Shown: positions 39,282 through 47,202 of the stretch, piece after piece
Layout of the letters: the number at the start of each line of letters is the position of its first letter
Position numbering within the stretch: the first letter of the stretch is position 1
Assembly: GCF_001613165.1 (NCBI RefSeq)
Contig: NZ_BDBV01000106.1
Location: forward strand, 1 to 54,652
Direction: 5' to 3'
DNA length: 54,652 nucleotides
From: Nocardia mexicana NBRC 108244
Lineage (GTDB): Bacteria > Actinomycetota > Actinomycetes > Mycobacteriales > Mycobacteriaceae
The notes under the pieces: generated by a model
Told to the model about the DNA's origin: nothing
Databases searched by the model: none
Seen by the model: the letters and a program-made list of their open reading frames with translations, nothing else
Position numbers and translations under genes: made by a program

Positions 39282-39307
39282 ATCAGTTGATTGAATCAAG
39301 CGCTTGA
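39282..39307. promoter_or_regulatory. Putative TetR operator before the Ltp/DUF35 operon
   Basis: Bases 39282-39298 (ATCAGTTGATTGAATCA) match the minus strand of 30671-30687 at 15 of 17 positions. They overlap the perfect palindromes TTGATTGAATCAA (39287-39299) and TCAAGCGCTTGA (39296-39307). The latter contains CAAG-N2-CTTG, the core I recall for KstR2 sites, though its flanks differ. Confidence 0.6.
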
Positions 39308-39314
39308 ACGTCTA

Positions 39315-39331
39315 TTGCAGTTAGGCTGCAA
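39315..39331. promoter_or_regulatory. Inverted repeat TTGCAG-N5-CTGCAA
   Basis: TTGCAG (39315-39320) and CTGCAA (39326-39331) form a perfect 6-bp dyad just upstream of the TetR-type site, in the divergent region between the acyl-CoA operon and the DUF1254 gene. It may be a second regulator site. Confidence 0.3.
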
Positions 39332-39469
39332 TGAAGGTGTGAGTAGATTTCGTGACAGCATGAAGTAGCTGACAGTTCGCCAGCGTCGCCGACGGACGTC
39401 CGCGGCCCAGCTCCTCCACGACGATCGCGGCCGGTCCCGTCGGAACCGGCTCGGGAAGGCGAGAGTGAC

Positions 39470-40879
39470 GTGACCGAACACGACGGCAACGGCGAGGTGC
39501 GCGGCGGCGCACGAGTGCCCCGGCGCTGGGCGCTCGGCGTCGGCGCGCTCGCGCTCGGCTCGCTCGGCCTGGCCGCCTGCACGAGGTCCGACGGCGGCGC
39601 GCAGGATTCGGGCGACGATTCCGACGTGAAATCCATTGCGACGGACGCCTACGTCTTCGGATATCCGATGGTGCTCATGGACGCGACGCGGGCGTCGGCG
39701 GGCCCGGCGAACCAGTTCGCCAACGCGACCACGCTGCCCACCCCGGCGGACAGGCAGGTGGTCCGGCTGAACCTGGACACCCTGTATTCACAGGCCTGGC
39801 TGGACCTGAGCGCCGAGCCGCTGGTGCTGCAGGTGCCGGAGATGCCGGGCAACCGGTACTGGCTGATGCAGATCATGGACGCCTGGAGCAATACCCGCCA
39901 CCACCCGAGCAGCGTCGAGCCGGATTCGCCCGCTCCGTTCACCTATCTGGTGGCGGGCCCCGGCTGGTCCGGCACGGTCCCCGAGGGGATGACGCGGCTG
40001 GACATGCCGACGCCCGTCGCCTGGGTACTCGGGCGCATCCAGGTCAACGGCCGGGGCGACCTGGATGCCGTACGCGCACTGCAGGATCGGCTGAAACTGG
40101 TGCCGCTGTCGGCGTGGCTACGCGGGGAAACCGCCGCCACCGGCCGGCCCGCCACCGCCGCCGCGACGCCCCCGCCGAAGCAGGTCGAGGCGATGGACGG
40201 GCGCGCCTTCTTCGACAAGCTGTGCGCGCTGATGGCGACGAATCCGCCCGCGCCCGAGGACGCGCCCGCGATGCAGCGCTTCGCCACCATCGGCATCACG
40301 CCGGGCGGCACCGTCGACCAGCCCGCCGAGGTGCTCGACGCCGCCGTCGGCCAGGCCCGCACCGGAATCCCCGACTACAGCGACCCCGACACCAAACACC
40401 AGAACGGCTGGACGTTCAGTACGGATCTCGGCGCCTACGGCACCAACTATCCGCTGCGCGCCCGCACCGCGTGGCAGGGGCTGGGCGCGAACCTCGCCGC
40501 GGATGCGGTGTACCCCAGCCTCTTCGGCAAGGCCGACGAGAACGGCACCGCCGTGCAGTACCGCCTGCACTTCCCGCCCGGCCAGCTGCCGCCCGTCGCG
40601 GCCTTCTGGTCCCTGACCGCCTACGACGCCGACAGCTACCTGGTGCCGAACCAGGCCGATATCCACGCCGTCGGCCACGAGTTTCCCGTGGTGCCGAACT
40701 CGGACGGCTCGGTCGATCTGGCCATCCAGAACGCCGATCCGGGAACCACCGTCCCCCGGGGCAATTGGCTGCCCATCCCGCCGGCCGGCAACTTCTCGCT
40801 CACCATGCGGCTGTACGCGCCGCACCGGTCCGCCATCGAGGGCACCTGGCAGCCACCGAAACTCACCGCCGTGCGATAG
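39470..40879 (+). CDS. DUF1254/DUF1214 lipoprotein
   Basis: The 469-residue protein has an N-terminal export signal with paired arginines (RVPRRWALGVGALALGS) and the lipobox LGLAAC near residue 37, so it is probably a Tat- or Sec-exported lipoprotein. The mature part has the DUF1254 region (ATDAYVFGYPMVLMDATR, VVRLNLDTLYSQAWLDLS, GNRYWLMQIMDAWSN) and a C-terminal DUF1214 domain (FWSLTAYDADSYLVPNQADIHAVG). The biochemical role of the family is unknown. GTG at 39470 follows GGGAAGG. It is divergent from the acyl-CoA operon, whose regulator might reach it too. Confidence 0.85.
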   Translation: MTEHDGNGEVRGGARVPRRWALGVGALALGSLGLAACTRSDGGAQDSGDDSDVKSIATDAYVFGYPMVLMDATRASAGPANQFANATTLPTPADRQVVRLNLDTLYSQAWLDLSAEPLVLQVPEMPGNRYWLMQIMDAWSNTRHHPSSVEPDSPAPFTYLVAGPGWSGTVPEGMTRLDMPTPVAWVLGRIQVNGRGDLDAVRALQDRLKLVPLSAWLRGETAATGRPATAAATPPPKQVEAMDGRAFFDKLCALMATNPPAPEDAPAMQRFATIGITPGGTVDQPAEVLDAAVGQARTGIPDYSDPDTKHQNGWTFSTDLGAYGTNYPLRARTAWQGLGANLAADAVYPSLFGKADENGTAVQYRLHFPPGQLPPVAAFWSLTAYDADSYLVPNQADIHAVGHEFPVVPNSDGSVDLAIQNADPGTTVPRGNWLPIPPAGNFSLTMRLYAPHRSAIEGTWQPPKLTAVR

Positions 40880-40896
40880 GCGCCGCGAGAGGGCCG

Positions 40897-42051
40897 TCAG
40901 GACCCGTCGAACAGACCCAGCACCGCGCCCCAGCGCAAGGCGACCTGGAGTTCGGCGGCGCGGCCGGCGACCGGCCGGCCGAGAATCTCCTCGCAGGTGC
41001 GCAACCGGTAGGCGACGGTTCGATCGGTGATGGCGAGCCGATCGGCCGCCGTCGCGGCATTGTGTCCGGAGTCCAGATAGATCGACATCGTGGTGCGCAG
41101 GCGCTGATTGCGCTCGCCGGGTTGGGCGAGGGTGCCGAGTTCGCGAATCACGAAGCGCCGGGCGGCGGTTTCGTCGCCGAAGGCGGCCGCCTCCACGGTG
41201 ACGTCGTCGTAGCGGCACCGCCGTACTCCGCCGCGCACGGCGACGGTGCAGGCCAGCACGGCCTGGCGATGGCTCTCCCGGAATCCGTCCGGTCCCTCCT
41301 GCGCGTCGCCGGTGCCGAAGTGCACCGGCGAGTCCGGCAGCTCCAGGTCCCGGGTGGTGGCCAGCCACGCCCAGGCCGCCTCGCCGTCGGCCGCGACCAC
41401 GAGGGATCGCACCTGCGCACGCTGCGCGAGCTGCCGCAATTCGGCGACCGCGTGCGGTCCGTCGGCGACCACCGCGCGATGGGGACCGAGCAGGTCGTAT
41501 CCGAGTTCGCCCGCGTCGAAGTGCGCCCCGCCCAGCACATCCCGCACCCTCTGGACGTCGCGTCGAGCGTTGCTGCGCACATAGTCGTCGCGCTCGCGTT
41601 CGAAGGCGGCCACCACCTGCTGCACGACTCCGTCGACGTAGGCGAACTGGAAACGCGACGTGATCCGCAATACCTCGGCACGGAGCCGGGCATCGGCGAC
41701 GGTGGTGGCGGCCAGCACCATGGACCGGTCCAGGCAGATCTGGTGCCCGATCCGGTACATGGTGAGCAGGTCGGACAGGCCGAGCCCGGCCCGCACCGCC
41801 GCGCGCGCCTCCTCGGTCGCCTCGACCGGCGTCTCGACCGGATCGTGCCGGCGGCTGCGCATCGCGGCGAGCGCCCCGTGCAGCAGCCCGTGGGCGCTGC
41901 GCCGCATCGGCGCGTCCAGCTGCAATCGGAGTCGTTCGTCGAGGACCGGGAGCTGCTCGCGGATGCGGTGCATGACCTCGTCCACCAGCTCATCGATCTG
42001 CGGCCCCAACGCGTCCGCCAGCTCGTTCACTGCCGCGTCGACGTGCTGCAT
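40897..42051 (-). CDS. PucR-type transcriptional regulator
   Basis: The 384-residue protein ends in the PucR C-terminal HTH: SGHNAATAADRLAITDRTVAYRLRTCEEILGRPV. The N-terminal 150 residues resemble the RsbRD-like N-terminal region common in actinobacterial members (MHRIREQLPVLDERL, LSDLLTMYRIGHQICLDR). The effector is not known. It lies directly downstream of the flavin monooxygenase gene on the same strand, 43 bp away, and probably controls the monooxygenase/flavin reductase genes. Confidence 0.85.
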   Translation of the reverse strand: MQHVDAAVNELADALGPQIDELVDEVMHRIREQLPVLDERLRLQLDAPMRRSAHGLLHGALAAMRSRRHDPVETPVEATEEARAAVRAGLGLSDLLTMYRIGHQICLDRSMVLAATTVADARLRAEVLRITSRFQFAYVDGVVQQVVAAFERERDDYVRSNARRDVQRVRDVLGGAHFDAGELGYDLLGPHRAVVADGPHAVAELRQLAQRAQVRSLVVAADGEAAWAWLATTRDLELPDSPVHFGTGDAQEGPDGFRESHRQAVLACTVAVRGGVRRCRYDDVTVEAAAFGDETAARRFVIRELGTLAQPGERNQRLRTTMSIYLDSGHNAATAADRLAITDRTVAYRLRTCEEILGRPVAGRAAELQVALRWGAVLGLFDGS

Positions 42052-42094
42052 TCCGACACTCTCCAGACCTCGGGCAGCTTCGCCCGCTCGTTGC

Positions 42095-43306
42095 TCAGAC
42101 GAAAAGCGCGTTCGGTTCGCGACCCAATTCCACGCGGCCCTGCAGGGGAAGTGTAGTGCTGGAAGTTAACAGTCCGTGCAGGGTCGCGGTCTTGAGATCG
42201 CGCCAGTACCGCTGCATGGGCTCGAGCTCGGCGATGGCGGAACCGCCGCTGAGGTCGTAGAGCAGATCGACCGCCTCCCAGCTCAGCCGCAGCGCGTACG
42301 AGCACTGCGTGCGGGCCCGGATGCGCTCGGCGACAGGCATTTCCATGCCGTCGGCGGCCCGGCGGTCGACGTCCGCGGCGGCGGTCCGCAGCAGTGCGCG
42401 GGCCGCGTCGATCTTCATTCTGGCCTCGCCCACGCCCGCCTGCGCGACCGCGTCGTCGGCCTGGTTGTCGATGGTGGTGTAGGCGACCGCGCGCTTCTCG
42501 GACTTCGCCTTGAACCGCTCCAGCGCGGCCTCGGCGATGCCGATACCGCACGGGGCCACGAACAGCGCCAGGGTCGGTACCGACGCGCCGTGGAACAGCG
42601 GCTGATCCATGCCGTACGGGGTGGAGTAGCGGCCGCCGAGCACCTCGAGCGAGGAGACGGTGCGATGGGCGGGAACGAAGACATTCGTCGCCTCGGTGCT
42701 GACGCTCTGGGTGCCGCGCAGACCGGTGGTGTGCCAATCGTTGTTGATCCGCAGTTGCGACGTCGGGATCAGGCACAGCACCAGATCCAGCGGATTGTCC
42801 TGTTCGTCCACCACCGTGATTCCGTTGACCACCCAATCGGCCAGTGTCACACCGGAATTGAAGAACCAGCGGGCGTGCTCGATGTGGATGCCGCCCTCGG
42901 CCCGCCGGGCCTTGCCGAGCTTGGCCTGCGGCACACTGGCCAGCCGGGTGCCCGGACCTGCGGCGAACACCTCGTCCTGGCCCGCGAGCGGGAAAATGCC
43001 GGCCTGCCAGGCCGAGGAGTTGCAGATGGCGGTGACCCACGCGGTGGCCGGGCATCCCCGGGCCAGTTCGGCCATCACCTCGACGTAGTCGGACATGCTC
43101 AGGGCGTAGCCGCCGTAGTCGCGCGGCGCCGAGAGCTGGAACATGCCCGCCGCGGCCAGCTCGGCGACCGACTCCTCCGGGATGCGCCGGTGCGCGTCGA
43201 CATCGGCCTGGCGCGCGAGCAGTCGCGGAACGAGTTCGGTGGCGCGGGCGAACAATTGATCGCGCTGGGATACGACGGGTGTCGCCTTGTCGGTGAATGT
43301 GCTCAT
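42095..43306 (-). CDS. Acyl-CoA dehydrogenase-fold flavin-dependent monooxygenase (group D, HsaA-like)
   Basis: The 403-residue protein has the acyl-CoA dehydrogenase fold of group D two-component monooxygenases: FQLSAPRDYGGYALSMSDYVEVMAELARGCPATAWV, ARWFFNSGVTLADWVV, DWHTTGLRGTQSVSTEATNVFVP and the C-terminal helical part with PMQRYWRDLKTATLH, all in the style of HsaA. These use reduced flavin from a partner to hydroxylate phenols. ATG at 43306 has AGGAGGA before it. The flavin reductase gene 55 bp upstream is the evident partner. Confidence 0.85.
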   Translation of the reverse strand: MSTFTDKATPVVSQRDQLFARATELVPRLLARQADVDAHRRIPEESVAELAAAGMFQLSAPRDYGGYALSMSDYVEVMAELARGCPATAWVTAICNSSAWQAGIFPLAGQDEVFAAGPGTRLASVPQAKLGKARRAEGGIHIEHARWFFNSGVTLADWVVNGITVVDEQDNPLDLVLCLIPTSQLRINNDWHTTGLRGTQSVSTEATNVFVPAHRTVSSLEVLGGRYSTPYGMDQPLFHGASVPTLALFVAPCGIGIAEAALERFKAKSEKRAVAYTTIDNQADDAVAQAGVGEARMKIDAARALLRTAAADVDRRAADGMEMPVAERIRARTQCSYALRLSWEAVDLLYDLSGGSAIAELEPMQRYWRDLKTATLHGLLTSSTTLPLQGRVELGREPNALFV

Positions 43307-43361
43307 GACGGTCCTCCTGTTGAGTGATCTGTCGGCGAAATATGGTGATGCCGTGGCGAAT

Positions 43362-43856
43362 TCAGCTGCTCGGTGCGGCCAGCCCGTGATAGCCGCCACG
43401 AAAGAAGACCAGCGGCGCGGTATCCGCCGCGACGCCGAGGTCGCGCACGAGCCCGAGGACGATGACGTGGTCACCCGCGGTGACGCCGCGCTCCAGCGTG
43501 CAGTCGATCCAGGCGACGGCTCCGCCCAGCCGCGGCGCCCCGCCTCCGGTGCGAGTCCAGGACACCGCCTCGAACCGGTCCCCGCCGCGGGTCGCGAAGC
43601 GACGGCACAGCTCCGCCTGATCGCTGTGCAGGAAGTTCACGCAGAACCGCCCCGTCGCCCGGATGTCGTGCCAGGTGGCGGAGCCCGCCGCCGGGCAGAA
43701 GGATACGAGCGGCGGGTCCAGTGAGACCGAGACGAAGGAATTGGCCGCCATCCCCGACGGCACGCCGTCGCGCAGCGTGGTGACGATGGCGACGCCGGTG
43801 GGAAAGTGCCCCATCACTTCCCGGAAGCGCCGTCCCTGTGCATTCCTGTCGACCAT
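43362..43856 (-). CDS. Flavin reductase (FMN-binding split-barrel, HsaB-like)
   Basis: The 164-residue protein has the flavin reductase signature GHFPTGVAIVTT, MAANSFVSVSLDPPLVSFC, SATWHDIRATGRFCVNFLHSDQ and the C-terminal PLVFFRGGYHGL. It supplies free reduced FMN or FAD to the monooxygenase encoded next. ATG at 43856 fits the family start; the frame extends upstream without family-like sequence. It would be the first gene of the transcript leading through the monooxygenase to the PucR gene. Confidence 0.88.
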   Translation of the reverse strand: MVDRNAQGRRFREVMGHFPTGVAIVTTLRDGVPSGMAANSFVSVSLDPPLVSFCPAAGSATWHDIRATGRFCVNFLHSDQAELCRRFATRGGDRFEAVSWTRTGGGAPRLGGAVAWIDCTLERGVTAGDHVIVLGLVRDLGVAADTAPLVFFRGGYHGLAAPSS

Positions 43857-44043
43857 GCGCCCCACGGTGGCGGAGGGCCGACCCGCGCCGCTGTACGGAA
43901 AGCGCGGAGATCCGGCGCGCGTTTTCGGACTTCGACAACGGCTGCGGTATCCGGAGAACAGCGCGGCCAACTCTGCGGAATTGTGCGCTGTCGCCCGGGT
44001 CCGCCGGTCCTAGCGTCGACCGCACACAGACACAGGAGGCACG

Positions 44044-45435
44044 ATGAGCAGCACACCCATGAGCACAGCCGACGTGGACGTCGTCGTGATCGGCGCCGGG
44101 GTCTCCGGACTCACCGCGGCCCGCAGACTGGTAGCCGCCGGGCTGGAGGTCGCCGTTCTGGAGGCACGCCCCGAGGTGGGTGGGCGCACCATGCTGTCCC
44201 GCATACGAGGCATCACGATCGACCGCGGCGGCCAGTTCCTCTGCGCCTCCATGCACCCGCTGCTCGCCCTGCTCGACGAGTTGGGCATGGCCACCGAGCC
44301 GAACCAGTCCCTGCGCGACCCGCAGGCCCGCGACGTCTGGTTCCGCGACGGCGAGCGCAGCACCTACGTCGGCGATCTGCCGCCGCTGACGCAGCAGGCC
44401 ACCGCCGCCCTGCTCGCCGCCATGGCGCGGCTGCAGGAGATGTCCGACACCATCGATCTCGAAAACCCCTGGGACTCACCCGATGCCGTCGAGCTCGACG
44501 AGACCACCCTCGGCGCCTGGCTGACCGCCAACGTCCGGGAGGACGAGGCGATCTATCTGCTCACGGCACTGTTCTCACTCGCGTGTGTCGCTGCGCCGCA
44601 ACAGCTTTCGCTGCTGTTCGCGCTCTGGTTCATCAAGGGCGCGGGCGGTATCGAGGGCATGGGCGGCGACGTCGACATGACCGTCGTCGGCGGGGCCGGG
44701 TCCATCGGCCTGCGACTGGCGGCCGAACTCGGCGACCGGGTGCACCGGGGCCAGCCGGTCGCCGCGGTCGCGCATACCGCCGACGGGGTCGAGGTCACCA
44801 CCCGTTCCGGGGCCGAATTCCGGTCCCGCCGAGCGATTTTCGCCGTTCCGCCCTCGGATGCCAGGGCCATCGCCTTCCATCCGCACCTGCCGTCGGCGCG
44901 CACCGCGCTGCAATCGCAGTGGCAGCAGCACGCGGTCCTCAAGTTCCACGCGTGCTACGACACCCCGTTCTGGCGCGAGGACGGCCTCAACGGCGCGGTC
45001 CTCTCCGATATCCCCGTCGCGCCCATCGTCTTCGACGGGTCGCCCGCGGACGGTTCCGCCGGAATCCTGCTCGGCTTCCTGGGTCTGCACGGGCCGCGCC
45101 TGTTCGGCGGGAACGACCCGGCGCTGATCGATGACGAGCAGCGGTTGAAATCCGAGATCGTCGCCGCACTCACCACCTACTTCGGTGACCGCGCCGCCGA
45201 ACCCACCGAGGTGGTCGTCCACAACTGGGCCGTCGAGCCCTACATCTCCGGCGTGCTCGGGGCCACACCGCCCGGCCTGCTCTCCGCCTACGGCGATGCC
45301 CTGCGCACACCCGTCGGACCCCTGCACTGGGCGGGCACCGAGACCGCCCTGCGGTGGAGTGGCTGGATCTCCGGCGCCGTCGAGGCGGGCGAGCGAGCGG
45401 CGCACGAGGTCGCCGCCGTGCTCCGACCCGGCTGA
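44044..45435 (+). CDS. Flavin-containing amine oxidase
   Basis: The 463-residue protein has the FAD motif VVVIGAGVSGLTAARRLVAAG, VLEARPEVGGRTMLSR, DRGGQFLCASMHPLL, and the C-terminal FAD/substrate loop LHWAGTETALRWSGWISGAVEAGERAA of monoamine oxidases. It oxidises an amine to the imine/aldehyde with release of hydrogen peroxide and has no signal peptide. AGGAGG lies before ATG 44044, and TAGCGT at 44011-44016 may be its -10. The next gene, an NAD(P)-binding protein, is 114 bp downstream. Confidence 0.88.
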   Translation: MSSTPMSTADVDVVVIGAGVSGLTAARRLVAAGLEVAVLEARPEVGGRTMLSRIRGITIDRGGQFLCASMHPLLALLDELGMATEPNQSLRDPQARDVWFRDGERSTYVGDLPPLTQQATAALLAAMARLQEMSDTIDLENPWDSPDAVELDETTLGAWLTANVREDEAIYLLTALFSLACVAAPQQLSLLFALWFIKGAGGIEGMGGDVDMTVVGGAGSIGLRLAAELGDRVHRGQPVAAVAHTADGVEVTTRSGAEFRSRRAIFAVPPSDARAIAFHPHLPSARTALQSQWQQHAVLKFHACYDTPFWREDGLNGAVLSDIPVAPIVFDGSPADGSAGILLGFLGLHGPRLFGGNDPALIDDEQRLKSEIVAALTTYFGDRAAEPTEVVVHNWAVEPYISGVLGATPPGLLSAYGDALRTPVGPLHWAGTETALRWSGWISGAVEAGERAAHEVAAVLRPG

Positions 45436-45549
45436 GCGACCCCGACGCTCGCTTATGCCGCCGAGACTGTGAACGATGGTTCGCCGCGCCGCCGCCGGGT
45501 GTACTGGATTCCAGCACGATCCAGTGCATTTCACGAGGTTGGAGCAGTT

Positions 45550-46173
45550 ATGCGAATCGCAGTCTTCGGTGCCACCGGTACCATCGGCAATCACGTCGTC
45601 GAGCGGGCGCTCGCGCAGGGCCACGAGGTGACGGCCTACTCCCGCAGTGCGGGGAACATCACGAAAACCCATGAGCGCCTGCGCATCGCGGAGGGCGACG
45701 TACTCGATCCGGCCGCCGTCGAGCGGGCCGTCACCGGGCAGGACGCGGTGGTGGTCGTGCTGGGCGCGGGCCGCAAGGGCGTGGTGCGCGCCGAGGGCAC
45801 CCGCACCGTCATCGAGGCGATGACCCGCACGGGCGTGAAGCGCCTGGTGTGCATGTCCAGCCTCGGCGTCGGCGACAGCCGCCCGAATCTGAACTTCGTC
45901 TGGAAGTACCTGCTATTCGGCATGCTGCTGCGCCAGGCGTATGCCGACCACATCCGGCAGGAGGAATACGTCAAGAGCAGCGATCTCGAGTGGACGATCG
46001 TGCGGCCCAGCGCGTTCACCGACGGCCCGGCCACCGGCACCTTCCGCCGCGACATCGCACCGACGGAAAAGGGTCTCGCCCTGAAGATCTCCCGTGCGGA
46101 CGTGGCGGCGTTCCTGGTCGAGCAGGTCAGCGACCCGACCTACGTCCGCCGGACACCCGGAATCTCCTCCTGA
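45550..46173 (+). CDS. NAD(P)-binding oxidoreductase (NmrA/atypical SDR)
   Basis: The 207-residue protein starts with the Rossmann motif RIAVFGATGTIGNHVVERALAQG and has VVVLGAGRKG, VKRLVCMSSLGVGDSRP and WTIVRPSAFTDGPATG, matching the NAD(P)H-binding atypical SDR family (YwnB/BVR-B-like). ATG at 45550 follows GGAG. A substrate cannot be assigned; relatives include flavin/biliverdin reductases and redox sensors. Confidence 0.85.
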   Translation: MRIAVFGATGTIGNHVVERALAQGHEVTAYSRSAGNITKTHERLRIAEGDVLDPAAVERAVTGQDAVVVVLGAGRKGVVRAEGTRTVIEAMTRTGVKRLVCMSSLGVGDSRPNLNFVWKYLLFGMLLRQAYADHIRQEEYVKSSDLEWTIVRPSAFTDGPATGTFRRDIAPTEKGLALKISRADVAAFLVEQVSDPTYVRRTPGISS

Positions 46174-46263
46174 ATGTCGGCGCGGCACGCCGTGCACCAC
46201 ACTGTGTTCCAGACCTACGGTGGTCGCGAACCACCGCCGACTGGAAACAGGGGGGAGCCCGGG

Positions 46264-47154
46264 ATGTCCACCGCGCACCACGATCGGCTGCTGTCGCTCG
46301 TGCAGTCCGTCGCCCGGCAGCGCGGATACGCCTGCCACATGACGGGCCCCGATGTGGTAACCCTGTCGGGGCCCACGACATTCACGCTGGCGCTCGGGAA
46401 CATGCGGCGCCTCGCCGCGGCCTACCCGGCCGACCAGTGGGCGGCGCTGGTCGCGGACCACATCGATACCCAGGCGATCACGATCGAGACCGAGCGCGAC
46501 AACCCGATCGACTACACCGATTTCGCGGCCATGCGCGGGCTGATCAGGACCCGCCTGTTCGCCACCGAATCCGTCGGCGCGGACGTGGTCCGCCGGGTGG
46601 TCGCGCCGGGCTTGATCCAGCGGGTCCTGATCGATCGCGTCCACACCGTCACGCCGGTCACGTACCAGATGCTGCGGTACTGGCCCATCAGCGAATTCGA
46701 CCTGTTCACCCTCGCCGAGCGCAATGTGCGGCACGACGGCGGGGTCGAGGTGCAGCAGCACCGGTTCGACGTGCCCATGGCCGAGGAGTTACCGCCGATC
46801 TCGATGCTGACCGGGCCCGAGTATCTGACCGCGCACGCCCGCTGGCTCGGTGACTACCCCGTCACCGGCCCGGGCGGCACGGTCCTGATCATGCCGTCGA
46901 AGCAGTCCCTCTACGCCTACCCCGTCACCGGTCCCGAGACGGTCGGCGCGGTCGCGGTCCTGGCACAGCTGGCGGCGGTGTCCTACGCCGACGAGCCGTG
47001 GCCGATCAACCCGTGGGTGTACTGGTGGCGCGCCGGAAATCTCGAGCTGGCCGCCACCGCACACGACAGCGAGGACGGTTTCAGCGTTCGCCCGACCGAG
47101 ACCTTCGACCGCTTCGTCACCGGCCTCGGCGAGCCTCCGGGCGGGCGCGGCTAG
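46264..47154 (+). CDS. Hypothetical protein
   Basis: The 296-residue protein has mixed alpha/beta character, with no signal peptide or membrane segment. Distinct stretches are TETERDNPIDYTDFAAMRGLIRTRL in pieces, FDLFTLAERNVRHDGG, and IMPSKQSLYAYPVTGPETVGA. The middle (TPVTYQMLRYWPISEFDLFTLAERNV) is reminiscent of DUF1444-type proteins but I cannot confirm it. ATG at 46264 follows GGGGGGAG. It lies 49 bp ahead of the betaine transporter gene on the same strand. Confidence 0.7.
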   Translation: MSTAHHDRLLSLVQSVARQRGYACHMTGPDVVTLSGPTTFTLALGNMRRLAAAYPADQWAALVADHIDTQAITIETERDNPIDYTDFAAMRGLIRTRLFATESVGADVVRRVVAPGLIQRVLIDRVHTVTPVTYQMLRYWPISEFDLFTLAERNVRHDGGVEVQQHRFDVPMAEELPPISMLTGPEYLTAHARWLGDYPVTGPGGTVLIMPSKQSLYAYPVTGPETVGAVAVLAQLAAVSYADEPWPINPWVYWWRAGNLELAATAHDSEDGFSVRPTETFDRFVTGLGEPPGGRG

Positions 47155-47202
47155 CAGCGCGCCTCGGACGGACGCCGGGAGATCGCGACTAGCGTTCGTC
47201 CC

